Positions 17,741 through 25,570 of a stretch of 64,000 bases of DNA are shown here, piece by piece. The stretch is from JBCAXA01 sp038534295. GTDB lineage: Bacteria > Pseudomonadota > Gammaproteobacteria > Steroidobacterales > Woeseiaceae. A program made the position numbers and the translations under genes. The DNA lies in contig JBCAXA010000006.1 in NCBI GenBank assembly GCA_038534295.1, forward strand, positions 1-64,000, read 5' to 3'. Each line of letters begins with the position of its first letter. Within the stretch, counting starts at the first letter, position 1. The notes beneath the pieces were generated by a model, which had not been told where the DNA came from, did no database searches, and worked only from the letters and a program-made list of their open reading frames with translations.

Positions 17741-18831
17741 CGGCTGAGCTGAACGACGAGCGCCGCAGACGGCGGTACGGTTCCAGCCAACATCGAGCGC
17801 CACGCATCTGCGCCAGCGTCGAGTCCGTCGAGACGTTGCGGCGCAAGCCAGTTGCGCGCGGTTTCGCCGAACGCGCGCCAACCCGACAGATAGTTTTGGT
17901 CGAACGCATCGGTCCCGATGGCGGCGACCCGCTCGTTGTAAACCTGCGGCGCGAAAAACAACTCAGGATGCGGGCCGGCCGTTGGTGGCTGCGTGGGCAC
18001 TGCGCCATGCGACGCGCCGACCGCGAGACTCAGTATGAGCGCTTGATCGAGGTGCGCATGGATCGCGTTGCGCAGCTCACCGTTGCCGGCGATATCGACA
18101 AAGACGCTGGTTGTCGCGGCCAAGTTGGCAGCATCGGAATAAGCGACGACATCGTCGTAAAGATCGAGTGCAGTGACGAACTCGGTATTGCTCGGGCTGG
18201 TCAATCCGATTAGATGGCGACCGCCGCGCCGCCGTACTTCAGCCGCGAGTGCCAATGCCGTCTTGCTCGATGCGCTGGAGACGATGACGCTGGCGTCGGG
18301 TGCTTTCTCGTCGAGTACATCGGCGATCAAAAACGCCGTCAAAAACAGCGGTCGAAACACCATGGTGTGAACCCGCGCCGCCGAATCGTTGGGCTCATTT
18401 TCGTCGGCGACCCGGTAAAGGTTATACGCGCCCGGCAACTCACGACGGTGTTCGTCTGCCGCGACAAAGCGTTCCGCATTGACCGAACCGATATTGACGG
18501 CAAATTGGTGCGCCATGGGCAGAAAACCGAACCAGCTGCTGCCCACGGCGACTTCCGGGTGTCCCGATTCGACCACGCGAGCAAACCCCCACACCGGAAC
18601 GCGACCCCAGCCATCGGCACTGGCCGGATAGAATCGCCAGTAGCCGAGCGCATCACCAAACAAAGCGTACGTGACGTTGTTTGCGGTCAGCGCAAAAGAG
18701 TCGACCGCGAGCACAATGCTGCCGTCGGTCAGCCGCGGCGTATCCGCAACCAGCTGAGTGGTTGCAGGTTCGTCTCGCCGTACTTCCAGGGCTAGCGCGC
18801 CAGAATTATTCGCAGGATTGGCGCTAGGCAC
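17737..18831 (-). CDS. DUF2855-family protein
   Basis: A 364-residue soluble protein matching the DUF2855 family (LAVDSFALTANNVTYALFGDALGYWRFYP; VWGFARVVES; IVSSASSKTALALAA). The middle part looks like a Rossmann-type nucleotide-binding segment, as in medium-chain dehydrogenases, but no catalytic zinc motif is seen. Function is unknown. The start overlaps the stop of the upstream glutamate-synthase-like gene by 8 bp, so the two are probably co-translated. Confidence 0.8.
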   Translation of the reverse strand: MPSANPANNSGALALEVRRDEPATTQLVADTPRLTDGSIVLAVDSFALTANNVTYALFGDALGYWRFYPASADGWGRVPVWGFARVVESGHPEVAVGSSWFGFLPMAHQFAVNIGSVNAERFVAADEHRRELPGAYNLYRVADENEPNDSAARVHTMVFRPLFLTAFLIADVLDEKAPDASVIVSSASSKTALALAAEVRRRGGRHLIGLTSPSNTEFVTALDLYDDVVAYSDAANLAATTSVFVDIAGNGELRNAIHAHLDQALILSLAVGASHGAVPTQPPTAGPHPELFFAPQVYNERVAAIGTDAFDQNYLSGWRAFGETARNWLAPQRLDGLDAGADAWRSMLAGTVPPSAALVVQLSR

Positions 18832-20341
18832 TGTGCCGCCACGCGACCGAACCGCTGACTTCCGGGTAGAGCTGACTCATCGGTATTGAACGTCCGTCCT
18901 CTTGCACGATGCGACAGTGTACCCGACGCAGCTGGCGTGGGTTCGCAACCCCGCACGAGTGCGCGATGATGGCAACTTCTTTCTTGATTTGTTCGGCATA
19001 GCGGCGCACGCGTTCAGCTTTGTTCCTTGGTACCAGCCCGCGCTGCAGCCGTTTGTCGTGCGTCGTAATGCCGGTCGGGCACGTGTTCTTGTTGCACTGC
19101 AGAGCTTGAATGCAGCCCAGCGCAAACATGAATCCGCGAGCCGAATTGACGAAATCGGCACCCATACAGAGTGCCCAAGCGACTTCGGCGGGCGTCACGA
19201 GTTTGCCTGATGCAATGACCTTGACGCGGTCGCGCAGTCCGTAGCTTTGCAGTAGATCGACCACCAGCGGCAAGCTTTCGCGAAGCGGTAACCCCATGTA
19301 GTCGATCAGGCTCATCGGCGCAGCGCCGGTGCCGCCATCGGCGCTGTCTACTGTGATGAAGTCGGGCGCTGCACCAGCGCCACGCTGGCGCACGAGCTCG
19401 AACAATTCGACCAGCCAATCGGAGCCGCCGATGACCGCCTTGAAGCCGACCGGTTTGCCGCTTACGCGGCGTAGCGTCGCGATCAGGTCCAGTAGGTCTG
19501 CGGGCGAACTGACGTCCGGATGGCGATTCGGCGAAATCGAATCTTGGCCTGGTCGGATGCCGCGAATTTTGGCGATCTCCTTGGTGACCTTATCGCCGGG
19601 TAGGATGCCGCCCTTGCCGGGTTTGGCACCCTGGCTCAACTTGATTTCGATCATTTTGACGTGCGGGTGCGCCGCCTGTTCTCGGAAGCGATCGTCGTCG
19701 AGACCGCCTTCGTCGTTGCGGGCACCGTACTTTGCAGTGCCCAGTTGCCAAATGAGATCCGCACCGCCGTCGATGTGATAGGGCGAGACGCCGCCTTCGC
19801 CCGTGTTTAGCCAAATGCCGGCCATGCGCGCGCCGTTCGACAGCGCTTCGACCGCCGGTCGCGAAATCGCGCCATAGCTCATCGCGGATACGTTGATGAT
19901 CGAATCAGTGGTGTAGGGGTGCGGCAGGTCGGCGCCGAACGTAACCGTTGGTGGCGCAACGACTTCGTCTTCCAGCATCGGGTAGGCGCCATTCACGAAC
20001 AGCAGTGTCCCCACGGTGTCCAGTCGACGTGTCGAACCAAAGGCGACGGTGTTGTCGACACCCTTCGCGGCGCGATACACCCAAGAGCGTTCGGCGCGGT
20101 TAAACGGCATTTCCTCGCGGTCGAGCGCGAAGAAATACTGGCGAAAGAACTCGCCAAGGTGCTCGAACATGTAGCGAAACCGTCCAATAACCGGAAAATT
20201 CCGGCGGATGGCGTGTTTCGATTGGGACACGTCGACCACGTACATAACCGTGATCGCGGCGAGCCCGCAGCCGAGCGCGAACACAAACAACAGGACGAGA
20301 ACTTCGAGCGCTTCGCGCGCAAAACCAATGGCTTCGGTCAT
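18824..20341 (-). CDS. Membrane-anchored FMN-binding glutamate-synthase-like protein
   Basis: A 505-residue protein. An N-terminal membrane helix (about 10-34) precedes the FMN/Fe-S domain of glutamate synthase: SAMSYGAISRPAVEAL, GEGGVSPYH, IEIKLSQGAKPGKGGILPG, ITVDSADGGTGAAP and a three-Cys cluster motif CIQALQCNKNTCPTG. The amidotransferase domain of true GltB is absent, so it is not a complete glutamate synthase. Its substrate and electron partner are unknown; it could be a membrane flavo-iron-sulfur oxidoreductase. It is co-translated with the DUF2855 gene. Confidence 0.9.
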   Translation of the reverse strand: MTEAIGFAREALEVLVLLFVFALGCGLAAITVMYVVDVSQSKHAIRRNFPVIGRFRYMFEHLGEFFRQYFFALDREEMPFNRAERSWVYRAAKGVDNTVAFGSTRRLDTVGTLLFVNGAYPMLEDEVVAPPTVTFGADLPHPYTTDSIINVSAMSYGAISRPAVEALSNGARMAGIWLNTGEGGVSPYHIDGGADLIWQLGTAKYGARNDEGGLDDDRFREQAAHPHVKMIEIKLSQGAKPGKGGILPGDKVTKEIAKIRGIRPGQDSISPNRHPDVSSPADLLDLIATLRRVSGKPVGFKAVIGGSDWLVELFELVRQRGAGAAPDFITVDSADGGTGAAPMSLIDYMGLPLRESLPLVVDLLQSYGLRDRVKVIASGKLVTPAEVAWALCMGADFVNSARGFMFALGCIQALQCNKNTCPTGITTHDKRLQRGLVPRNKAERVRRYAEQIKKEVAIIAHSCGVANPRQLRRVHCRIVQEDGRSIPMSQLYPEVSGSVAWRHSA

Positions 20342-20502
20342 TTCATTCCAGCGCGGTGACCAGGGTTTGACAGGTTATCGGCGGAAAACGCGAGCAATCC
20401 AGTGCCGGGTATCGCGGCGGCTGCCGCCAGGACAACGTGCGCGCGAGGAGCATAACAAAGTCTGTGATGGTCCATTCGATACCGCCGGCTGCGGCACGAG
20501 GC

Positions 20503-21279
20503 CTAATGCGGAATGCGACGTGTGCCGAGGATTGCGCCCTCGCGACGCAGCATGGTCAGCGTCTCGAGCCCGCCAGCGGCGACGGTGTCGCGGCTCGGAT
20601 GGTTGAGTTCGGCGGTAATCACGTCGAACAGGTCGGCGCCGCGCTGCGGCGATTCGCTGGTGCTCAGAAGTTCGACGAGGCGGGCGCTGACTCGATTGAG
20701 TTCGATGAAGCGCACTTCGCCATCAGCGCGTCGATGCAGCAGCAAAAACGTGCTGTCGGCCGCATCGCCGTCTGGCCGAAATTGCGGGCCAATCCGATGT
20801 ACCGGAAACCGGTAGCTGACCAGCCACGCGAGCCGCGACAACACCGGTACACCCAGCGCCAAATCGCCCGCCGGGTCGATGCTACTGCGATCGTCGCTCG
20901 CCGTCGAAACGCTGAGCGATAGCTCGACCCATTCATAGTGAGCGAGCTCAGTCAGCCACGGCGGCTCGCCGTCGGTTGCTGGCCTAACGGTCGTCAAATA
21001 ATCAACGAACTCGGCTGGAATCTTCAGGAAAAGCGGCGTGTGCGAGCGGTAGTCGCGCATGAAACCACGTATCAAGGCGTCCCAATCTGCATCGCAATGC
21101 AGCCGTCTGAGCATCGGGAAGGTCTTGGCGAGCAGGCCACGAAGATTGTTGAAAAACAGCCGGCGATAGATGGCCATGCGCCGATCCTCGACACCCGCCG
21201 GTGGCGGATTCGCGATGGGATCGCGAATGTGCGCGGCGAACTCGCGCTGCAGGTCCTGAAAATGGCGCCGTTCAGCCAT
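20503..21279 (-). CDS. HvfC/DUF2063-type partner of a peptide-modifying iron enzyme
   Basis: A 258-residue protein. The N-terminal domain (about 1-110) has the DUF2063 pattern (FQDLQREFAAHI, RRMAIYRRLFFNNLRGLLAKTFPML). The C-terminal half carries the second domain common to HvfC-like proteins. Family members form complexes with DUF692 enzymes and help recognise the leader of the precursor peptide. The start overlaps the DUF692 stop by 8 bp, so the two are a translational unit. No further gene of this system follows: 161 bp separate it from the unrelated flavoprotein gene. Confidence 0.85.
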   Translation of the reverse strand: MAERRHFQDLQREFAAHIRDPIANPPPAGVEDRRMAIYRRLFFNNLRGLLAKTFPMLRRLHCDADWDALIRGFMRDYRSHTPLFLKIPAEFVDYLTTVRPATDGEPPWLTELAHYEWVELSLSVSTASDDRSSIDPAGDLALGVPVLSRLAWLVSYRFPVHRIGPQFRPDGDAADSTFLLLHRRADGEVRFIELNRVSARLVELLSTSESPQRGADLFDVITAELNHPSRDTVAAGGLETLTMLRREGAILGTRRIPH

Positions 21280-22120
21280 TCGCGCGGTCGGCTAGTGGCG
21301 CGGCAACGGCGCGCTGCGCATAACGAACTCTATCGACTTCACCCAGCAGCTCGTCCAGCGGCGGGATATTGAAGTCGCGTTCAAGCAGCGTAGGTACCGG
21401 TCCGAAGCGCTCGTAGGCACGGTCGAGCAGGTCCCACACCGCATCGCTCACCGCGCTACCGTGCGTGTCGATACGCAGATCTGGCGCCTCGACGTCGTGA
21501 CCGGCGACGTGGATGTAGCGTACGCGGTGCGACGGCATCGCCGCTAGAAAAGCACGCGGGTCATACCGGTGGTTGATGGAGTTGACGATGACGTTGTTTA
21601 CGTCGAGCAGCAAGTCGCAGTCCGCGCGCTCGAGTACCTCGTTGATAAATTCCGCTTCGGTCATCTCCTGGCCTACCAAGGCGTAGTAGGAAATGTTCTC
21701 CACGGCAATTCGCTCGCCGATGATGTCCTGCGTTTGACGGATGCGATCGGCGACGTAGTGCGCCGCTTCTTGCGTAAAAGGGATTGGCAGCAGATCGTAT
21801 AGGTGAGCGTCGTCGCCGCAATAGCTCAGATGTTCGGAGTAGTAGCGAATTCCGTGCTCTTGCATAAACGTTGCAATCTTGCGGACGAGGTGCGTGTCGA
21901 GCGGCGCGGGTGCCCCTAACGACAGCGACAGACCGTGGAACACGATCGGGTAGCGTTCGTTGTATTCCGCGAAGGCGCGCTGCAGTTTGCCGCCGACCTC
22001 GAGCCAGTTTTCGGGCGCCACCTCGAGAAAATCCAGACGCTCGGGCGCGACGTCGCGCAGGGGGGCTAATAGTGCGCGACGAAGACCGAGGCCCACGCCG
22101 GCAACCGGATATGTCATCAC
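21272..22120 (-). CDS. DUF692 multinuclear non-heme iron oxidative enzyme (MNIO), HvfB-like
   Basis: A 282-residue TIM-barrel protein of the DUF692 family (relatives MbnB, TglH, HvfB/BufB), iron enzymes that remodel Cys or other residues of ribosomal peptides. Likely metal ligands and active-site residues are all present: His62 (FHGLSLSLG), Glu96/His97 (YSEHLSY), Glu141 (ENISYY), Asp173 and Asn175 (DVNN), His204/His208 (HVAGH), His220 (DTHGSA) and Glu247 (LERDFN). The two Met at the start leave the exact start open. The partner gene follows directly. No Cys-rich precursor gene is visible on either side, which is unusual. Confidence 0.92.
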   Translation of the reverse strand: MMTYPVAGVGLGLRRALLAPLRDVAPERLDFLEVAPENWLEVGGKLQRAFAEYNERYPIVFHGLSLSLGAPAPLDTHLVRKIATFMQEHGIRYYSEHLSYCGDDAHLYDLLPIPFTQEAAHYVADRIRQTQDIIGERIAVENISYYALVGQEMTEAEFINEVLERADCDLLLDVNNVIVNSINHRYDPRAFLAAMPSHRVRYIHVAGHDVEAPDLRIDTHGSAVSDAVWDLLDRAYERFGPVPTLLERDFNIPPLDELLGEVDRVRYAQRAVAAPLADRANG

Positions 22121-22139
22121 TGCGATCCTGGCGAGTTCT

Positions 22140-22167
22140 AAAACGGCGACGTTGTGCGAGCAACGTC
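22140..22167 (-). terminator. Weak hairpin plus T-run between DUF1841 and the MNIO gene
   Basis: On the minus strand GACGTTG and CAACGTC (22148-22154 and 22161-22167) form a perfect 7-bp stem with a 6-base loop, followed by GCCG and four T. It lies in the 96-bp gap ahead of the DUF692 gene and could weaken read-through from the upstream rsx-nth run. The T-run is short, so support is modest. Confidence 0.28.
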
Positions 22168-22216
22168 TCGCGGAGAAGACCTGGGCGCCGACGCTTTTAT
22201 TTCAGCGGTCGGTCGT

Positions 22217-22636
22217 TCAGAGCAGGGCGCGAAGCCGTTCGAGGTAGCGCTGCTCGTCCGGCATCCGACCGGCCTGTTGCGCTTGCCACATACAGTCGCC
22301 GAGGACCTCGGCGCAACGATGTTCTACTGCATGTGAATCCTGGGAATGCTCTATAAGTTTATAAAATATATCGCGTATTCCCTTTGGTCGATCGGTGCTT
22401 AGCTGCTCGCGCACGGCGAGATGAAGGCCCATGTGCAGAAAGGCCTGAGCGACCTTGGCATCATCAGGCGGCGCGTCGCCCAGCTGGCTTTCGACGATCG
22501 ACCGGTACTCGGGGTGGTCACGAATCACCGCGACGATTTCGCGCTCTAGCGCCGTGAGTTCGGCTTGTTGCAGCGCCCGCTGCCAGGCGTTTGCATACAT
22601 GCGGCGCAGCTCGCCGCGGTCGGATCCAAACATCAC
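22217..22636 (-). CDS. DUF1841-family protein
   Basis: A 139-residue soluble protein with the DUF1841 pattern: MFGSDRGELRRMYANAW near the start, REIVAVIRDHPEYRSIVE, FLHMGLHLAVREQLSTDRP and a C-terminal HRCAEVLGDCMWQAQQAGRMPDE. The family is common in beta- and gammaproteobacteria, often next to nth; function unknown. The start overlaps the nth stop by 4 bp (ATGA), so translation is probably coupled. Confidence 0.88.
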   Translation of the reverse strand: MMFGSDRGELRRMYANAWQRALQQAELTALEREIVAVIRDHPEYRSIVESQLGDAPPDDAKVAQAFLHMGLHLAVREQLSTDRPKGIRDIFYKLIEHSQDSHAVEHRCAEVLGDCMWQAQQAGRMPDEQRYLERLRALL

Positions 22637-23277
22637 GCTGGCGCCTCAGGCTGTTTTTGCTGGTATTCGCACCACGGTTCGATGCTGCACTGCCAACACT
22701 CGGGCCGACGCGCCTTGCAAACATAGCGGCCGTGCAAAATCAGCCAGTGATGGGCGTTCAGCAGGAACTCGGCTGGCGTTGATCGGGTGAGTTTTTTTTC
22801 GACCGCCAGCGGTGTTTTGCCGCGCGCCAGTCCGGTTCGGTTCGACACCCGAAAGATGTGCGTGTCGACCGCGACGGTCGGTTCGCCGAAAGCGGTGTTC
22901 AGAACGACGTTGGCGGTCTTGCGGCCAACGCCGGGCAGCGCCTCGAGCGCGGCGCGGTCTCTCGGCACCTCACCGGCATACTGTTCGACGAGAATCTCGC
23001 AAGTGCGAACGACGTTTTTCGCTTTCGCATTGAATAGGCCAATTGTCTTGATGAACGGCCGGACGCCGTCGACCCCAAGACCGGCGATGCTGCGTGGTGT
23101 ACGGGCCTTGCGAAACAGCTTCGCCGTCGCTTTGTTCACGCTGACATCGGTGGCCTGCGCCGACAGAATGACTGCGATCAGGAGCTCAAACGCATTGCGG
23201 TAGCGCAGTTCGGTGGTCGGTGCGGGATTCTGCTCGGCAAGCGTCGTGAAGATCGCTCGTCGTTTTTCGGCATTCAT
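22633..23277 (-). CDS. nth: Endonuclease III
   Basis: Nth removes oxidised pyrimidines and nicks the abasic site. The HhH motif LPGVGRKTANVVL carries catalytic Lys120; Asp138 sits in AVDTHIFRVSNR. The [4Fe-4S] ligands are Cys187, Cys194, Cys197 and Cys203, the same spacing as the E. coli enzyme. Length is 214 residues. It follows rsxE by 7 bp, the classical rsx-nth arrangement. Confidence 0.97.
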   Translation of the reverse strand: MNAEKRRAIFTTLAEQNPAPTTELRYRNAFELLIAVILSAQATDVSVNKATAKLFRKARTPRSIAGLGVDGVRPFIKTIGLFNAKAKNVVRTCEILVEQYAGEVPRDRAALEALPGVGRKTANVVLNTAFGEPTVAVDTHIFRVSNRTGLARGKTPLAVEKKLTRSTPAEFLLNAHHWLILHGRYVCKARRPECWQCSIEPWCEYQQKQPEAPA

Positions 23278-23284
23278 CGAGCGG

Positions 23285-23920
23285 TCATTCCGGCGTTGAC
23301 GAACCCTTGCGCCAGTAGCGGCTGAGCGCGATGACCAACGCTAGGCCAAGGAAGGCGCCCGGTGGTAACAGGGCGAGGCGCAAACCTTCTCGCGCTGGGG
23401 GAGCGCTCGCTGCCGTCGTATCGAACAGCAAAGCCATGTCGGCAAACACGCTCAGGGAGCCGACCAGCTCGCGTAAGAAGCCGATGGCGACGAGTGCCGC
23501 AAGAAAGCCGCTACCAGTCGCGAGGCCATCGACGATTGAGGCACCGACGGTGTTGTGGCGGGCAAAGGTCTCGGCGCGCGCGACGATCAGGCAGTTGGTC
23601 ACTATCAGTGCGACAAAAATGCCGAGACCGCGCTGCAAACCTGGCAGGAATGCGGCGAGGAGCATCTCGATGCAGGTCACCAAGGTCGCGATGATCAGCA
23701 CGTACGCCGGGATACGGATTTCGGCCGTCAGGAATCGCCGCAACAGCGATACGCTCGCGTTCGAGAGCGTCGCGACCAGTAGGGTCGCGATGCCAAGTCC
23801 GAGGCCGTAGACAACTTTCGTCGTGACGGCCAGCAGGGGGCAGATTCCCAGCAGCTGAACGAGGGCGGCGTTCTCGTCCCAGAAACCGCGTCGCCAGAGG
23901 AGGGCATTGCTGTCGCTCAC
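23285..23920 (-). CDS. rsxE: Electron transport complex subunit RsxE/RnfE
   Basis: An integral membrane subunit of the RNF/RSX complex (211 residues, about six helices), with the conserved LLGICPLLAVTTKV and VALIVTNCLIVARAE segments; the Cys in these segments are thought to hold an intramembrane iron centre shared with RsxA. It is the last rsx gene and overlaps rsxG by 4 bp. Confidence 0.96.
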   Translation of the reverse strand: MSDSNALLWRRGFWDENAALVQLLGICPLLAVTTKVVYGLGLGIATLLVATLSNASVSLLRRFLTAEIRIPAYVLIIATLVTCIEMLLAAFLPGLQRGLGIFVALIVTNCLIVARAETFARHNTVGASIVDGLATGSGFLAALVAIGFLRELVGSLSVFADMALLFDTTAASAPPAREGLRLALLPPGAFLGLALVIALSRYWRKGSSTPE

Positions 23921-24549
23921 GAGTCTTGGACCCCCGCGAGGCGTATGGCCAAGCGCTCTTCGCCGGCGATCTGCTGAAGGCTCGCGCGAATGGCCCTAAC
24001 GACGGCGCGCGCGGTCACGGTGGCGCCGGTGACGGCGTCAAATACACCGCCGTCGGCAGTGGTTTCCCAGCCGGTGAGGTCCGGGTTGTCGAGCGAGCGA
24101 GCGGCAAACTGCTCGATCCATGGCCCGCGTCTCGTCTCGATGAAATCGCCGATGCCCGGCGTTTCCTTGTGGGCCAATACCCGAACGCCAAGCACGCGTA
24201 GCTGCCGGTCGGTTGCAATGGCGAGGCGGACCGGGCCGGAATAGCCAACGGTATTTGCCTCGAGCATCAGTCCGACCAATGTCGAATCTTTGTAGACACC
24301 GCGCACGGCCAGCGCCGTAAGGCGTTCCGCTGCGACCGGCGTCAGCGCCAGCGACAAGCCGCGATGATCGATCGCGTCGTAGTCGAGGCCCGCCAACACC
24401 GCCTGATAGCGGGCCAGACGCTCTCGCTCGCGATTCTCGGCAATGCGCGGCTCGGCTAGCGCAAACACGGCCGCGACCGCGGCGGCGCATCCGGCCGCGA
24501 TCAACGTCAGGGTCAACGCGGAGCGCCACGATGGTGACGAGTCAGTCAT
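23917..24549 (-). CDS. rsxG: Electron transport complex subunit RsxG/RnfG (covalent FMN)
   Basis: A 210-residue protein with one N-terminal membrane helix (about 13-33) and a periplasmic FMN-binding domain. The flavinylation motif is DAVTGATVT near residue 180, where ApbE-type enzymes attach FMN to the Thr. HKETPGIGDFIE is a second family hallmark. It overlaps rsxE and rsxD at its ends. Confidence 0.95.
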   Translation of the reverse strand: MTDSSPSWRSALTLTLIAAGCAAAVAAVFALAEPRIAENRERERLARYQAVLAGLDYDAIDHRGLSLALTPVAAERLTALAVRGVYKDSTLVGLMLEANTVGYSGPVRLAIATDRQLRVLGVRVLAHKETPGIGDFIETRRGPWIEQFAARSLDNPDLTGWETTADGGVFDAVTGATVTARAVVRAIRASLQQIAGEERLAIRLAGVQDS

Positions 24550-25570
24550 GGCCCAATATTCTCGGCCGACACAGTCGATCGATCAACGGCACAGCAAGGT
24601 TCATCAGCAGCACGGCAAACGCGACGCCGTCCGGATACGCGCCGAACGTTCGAATCAGCCAGGTCAGGAAACCGATGCCGGCACCGTAAATCAATCGTCC
24701 GCGCGGTGTGGTCGCGGCCGAAACCGGATCGGTTGCGATAAAAAATGCGCCGAGCAACGCGGCGCCGGAGAATAGATGGAAGCCGGGGCCGGCGAAATTG
24801 TCCGGGCTAGCAACGCTGGCGATCGTTGCTGGCACCAACAAACCTGCCAACATGGACAGCGGAATCTGCCAGCGAATGATGCGCCGATACAAAAGCCACA
24901 CGCCGCCGAGTGCGATGTAATTGCCGATCCACTCCCAGCCGCGCCCGCTGAAGTCGCCAAACCACGGGGCGCTGGTGCTTTCCGACATCGTTTGTGACTC
25001 AGCGAATGCCACCCGTACAGCATCGAGCGGCGTTGCGCGGGTCAACGCATCGAGGCTAACGCCGGCATCGCCGGTGAGCGTATAGCGCAACGTTTGCCAC
25101 AGCGTTGGATGAACATAGTCGATGTCACCCATGCGCGGAGGCAACCACGCGGCGAGTTCTGCCGGAAACGACACCAACACGACGGCGTAGCCGACCATTG
25201 CCGGATTGAACGGATTCTTGCCGAGCCCACCGTACAGATGCTTGGCGACGCCGATCGCAAACGCGCTCGCTATCGCGGTAATCCACCAAGGCGTCAGTGG
25301 CGGTAACGCAAAAGCGAGCAAGACAGCCGCGACGATGGCGGTGCCGTCGCTGAGCGCCGGTTCGATGGGCCGTCGACGCAGCCACAGCGCGAGCGCTTCC
25401 ACGCCGAGCGCTACGCCAACCGCGATGGTCGCATTGATGATGAGGCCGAATCCGAAGTACCAGCAGTGGGCGAGCGCCGCCGGTACCAGCGCGTACAGTA
25501 CCTGGCGCATGACGGCGCCGACGCCGGCCGCCGGGCGCAGGTAGGGCGTTATCGCCGGCTCAAATTTCAC
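24542..25570 (-). CDS. rsxD: Electron transport complex subunit RsxD/RnfD
   Basis: A 342-residue polytopic membrane subunit with GLGKNPFNPAMVGYAVVLVSFP and TDPVSAATTPRGR, as in the family. The expected covalent FMN site reads LDALTRATPLDAV, where relatives usually have SGAT before PL; the Gly is replaced by Arg here. The Thr itself is present, so flavinylation may still occur. It overlaps rsxC by 4 bp. Confidence 0.95.
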   Translation of the reverse strand: MKFEPAITPYLRPAAGVGAVMRQVLYALVPAALAHCWYFGFGLIINATIAVGVALGVEALALWLRRRPIEPALSDGTAIVAAVLLAFALPPLTPWWITAIASAFAIGVAKHLYGGLGKNPFNPAMVGYAVVLVSFPAELAAWLPPRMGDIDYVHPTLWQTLRYTLTGDAGVSLDALTRATPLDAVRVAFAESQTMSESTSAPWFGDFSGRGWEWIGNYIALGGVWLLYRRIIRWQIPLSMLAGLLVPATIASVASPDNFAGPGFHLFSGAALLGAFFIATDPVSAATTPRGRLIYGAGIGFLTWLIRTFGAYPDGVAFAVLLMNLAVPLIDRLCRPRILGHD

